A DNA stretch of 7,178 bases from Bacteroidales bacterium UBA1064 (GTDB lineage Bacteria > Bacteroidota > Bacteroidia > Bacteroidales > Tenuifilaceae), in the NCBI GenBank assembly GCA_002316235.1, contig DCDD01000007.1, positions 1-7,178 of the forward strand. Direction: 5' to 3'. The notes beneath the pieces were generated by a model, which saw nothing but the letters and a program-made list of their open reading frames with translations, did not search any database and was not told the DNA's origin. Made by a program: the position numbers and the translations under genes. Of the stretch, positions 6,877-7,178 are shown in pieces. The first letter of the stretch is position 1. Every line of letters begins with the position of its first letter.

Positions 6877-6893
6877 AAAAGTTGCATTTGCAA
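6877..6893 (-). repeat. Terminal inverted repeat, 5' end of the IS30-like relic
   Basis: On the minus strand this reads TTGCAAATGCAACTTTT, pairing with 6394-6410 with one mismatch. It lies 140 bp before the transposase start codon and 46 bp before the mnmE start, so the element ends close to the mnmE promoter region. Confidence 0.75.
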
Positions 6894-6918
6894 TGAAAAT
6901 CTAAGATGCCAAATGGTG

Positions 6919-6926
6919 TAACTTTG
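6919..6926 (+). promoter_or_regulatory. Probable -7 box of the mnmE promoter
   Basis: TAACTTTG matches TAnnTTTG exactly and lies 13 bp before the mnmE start codon, implying a very short leader. The nearest TTTG upstream (6887-6890) is inside the inverted repeat of the IS relic and 28 nt away, longer than the usual ~20 nt. The -33 half is therefore unclear and may have been changed by the insertion. Confidence 0.45.
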
Positions 6927-6939
6927 CAAAAAATATACG

Positions 6940-7178
6940 ATGCTCGACGACTCAACCATAGTGGCCATTGCCACACCCCCCGGAATGGGGGCCATTGCTG
7001 TGATTAGGGTTAGCGGTGTGGATTCCATCACCCTGACCGATGGTGTGTTCAAACCTGTGATGGCCGGGAAAAGTCTCCTAAAGGCTAAACCCTACACCCT
7101 TCACTATGGACACATTGTTGATATGGAGCGGGTGATTGACGAGGTGCTGGCAAGCATTTTTCATGCGCCCCACTCCTA
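6940..7178 (+). CDS. mnmE: MnmE (TrmE), tRNA U34 modification GTPase, N-terminal part
   Basis: The first 79 codons of mnmE are present and the gene runs off the window end. The protein begins MLDDSTIVAIATPPGMGAIA and continues VIRVSGVDSI, matching the universal MnmE opening (DTIVAxATPPGxGGIxIxRxSG). The later KPYTLHYGHIVD stretch matches the N-terminal domain that binds the folate one-carbon donor. With MnmG, MnmE installs the (carboxymethyl)aminomethyl group on uridine 34 of certain tRNAs, in the cytoplasm. The GTPase domain and the C-terminal cysteine motif lie beyond the window. The start codon is set by alignment with the family and follows a probable -7 box by 13 bp. No Shine-Dalgarno sequence is visible, which is normal in this phylum. 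Confidence 0.95.
   Translation, partial: MLDDSTIVAIATPPGMGAIAVIRVSGVDSITLTDGVFKPVMAGKSLLKAKPYTLHYGHIVDMERVIDEVLASIFHAPHS

Larger units (their letters stand above)
6394..6893 (-). mobile_element. Internally deleted IS30-family insertion sequence (MITE-like relic)
   Basis: A 500-bp unit is bounded by 17-bp inverted repeats and holds, on the minus strand, the N-terminal third of an IS30-family transposase. Full IS30-family elements are roughly twice this size; the DDE catalytic two thirds are missing, and the frame jumps straight from the N-terminal region into the right-hand repeat. The element therefore cannot move by itself, although the retained ends might be recognised by a related transposase elsewhere in the genome. 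A 7-bp direct repeat, ATCTAAG, occurs just outside both ends (6387-6393 and 6899-6905). IS30-type target duplications are usually 2-3 bp and these copies sit at unequal distances (0 and 5 bp) from the ends, so its origin is uncertain. This element accounts for most of the 623-bp gap between the peptidase gene and mnmE. Confidence 0.8.

Noticed and set aside
6713..6904. A 63-residue plus-strand open frame before mnmE
   Set aside because: It runs through the transposase start and the inverted repeat of the relic, and has no recognisable motif or good start signal.
1..7178. A CRISPR array, a defence or toxin system, tRNA or rRNA genes
   Set aside because: I saw no regularly spaced direct repeats, tRNA-like T-loop motifs, rRNA segments or defence-family genes. 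SRAP proteins are sometimes found near mobile elements, but here the gene is not adjacent to any defence gene.

Overview
The window looks like chromosomal DNA from a member of the Bacteroidota, probably Bacteroidales or a relative. Evidence: promoter boxes of the TTG / TAnnTTTG type, few Shine-Dalgarno sequences, lipoproteins with an acidic stretch after the lipidated cysteine, and a BtuB-BtuG style vitamin B12 uptake pair. No genus can be named from the sequence alone.

Layout, left to right. (1) A short SRAP-family gene for sensing and repairing abasic sites in DNA (54-722, +), with a promoter-like box at the window edge. It ends at a strong bidirectional terminator (728-774) shared with the gene that converges on it. 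(2) A minus-strand vitamin B12 (cobalamin) uptake operon read from right to left: promoter (4101-4131), cobalamin riboswitch (3931-4098), leader, TonB-dependent outer-membrane receptor BtuB (1897-3816), then 28 bp on a surface beta-propeller lipoprotein of the BtuG / DUF5074 type (795-1868). The expected logic: when cobalamin is scarce the riboswitch permits expression; BtuG captures B12 at the cell surface and hands it to BtuB, which imports it using TonB energy. (3) A monocistronic minus-strand M3-family metallopeptidase lipoprotein (4205-6316). (4) A 623-bp stretch without an intact gene (6317-6939), occupied mostly by a dead, internally deleted IS30-family insertion sequence on the minus strand. 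Its inverted ends survive, but its transposase keeps only the first ~105 codons and carries four in-frame stops. (5) The first 79 codons of mnmE (tRNA U34 modification GTPase) on the plus strand, cut by the window end.

I found no unknown defence system, CRISPR array, tRNA, rRNA or retron. The best points for a second look are the compact B12 operon, whose predicted transcription start falls at the first stem of the riboswitch but which has no obvious terminator in its expression platform, and the hidden IS30 relic, which ordinary ORF calling misses because of its stop codons.
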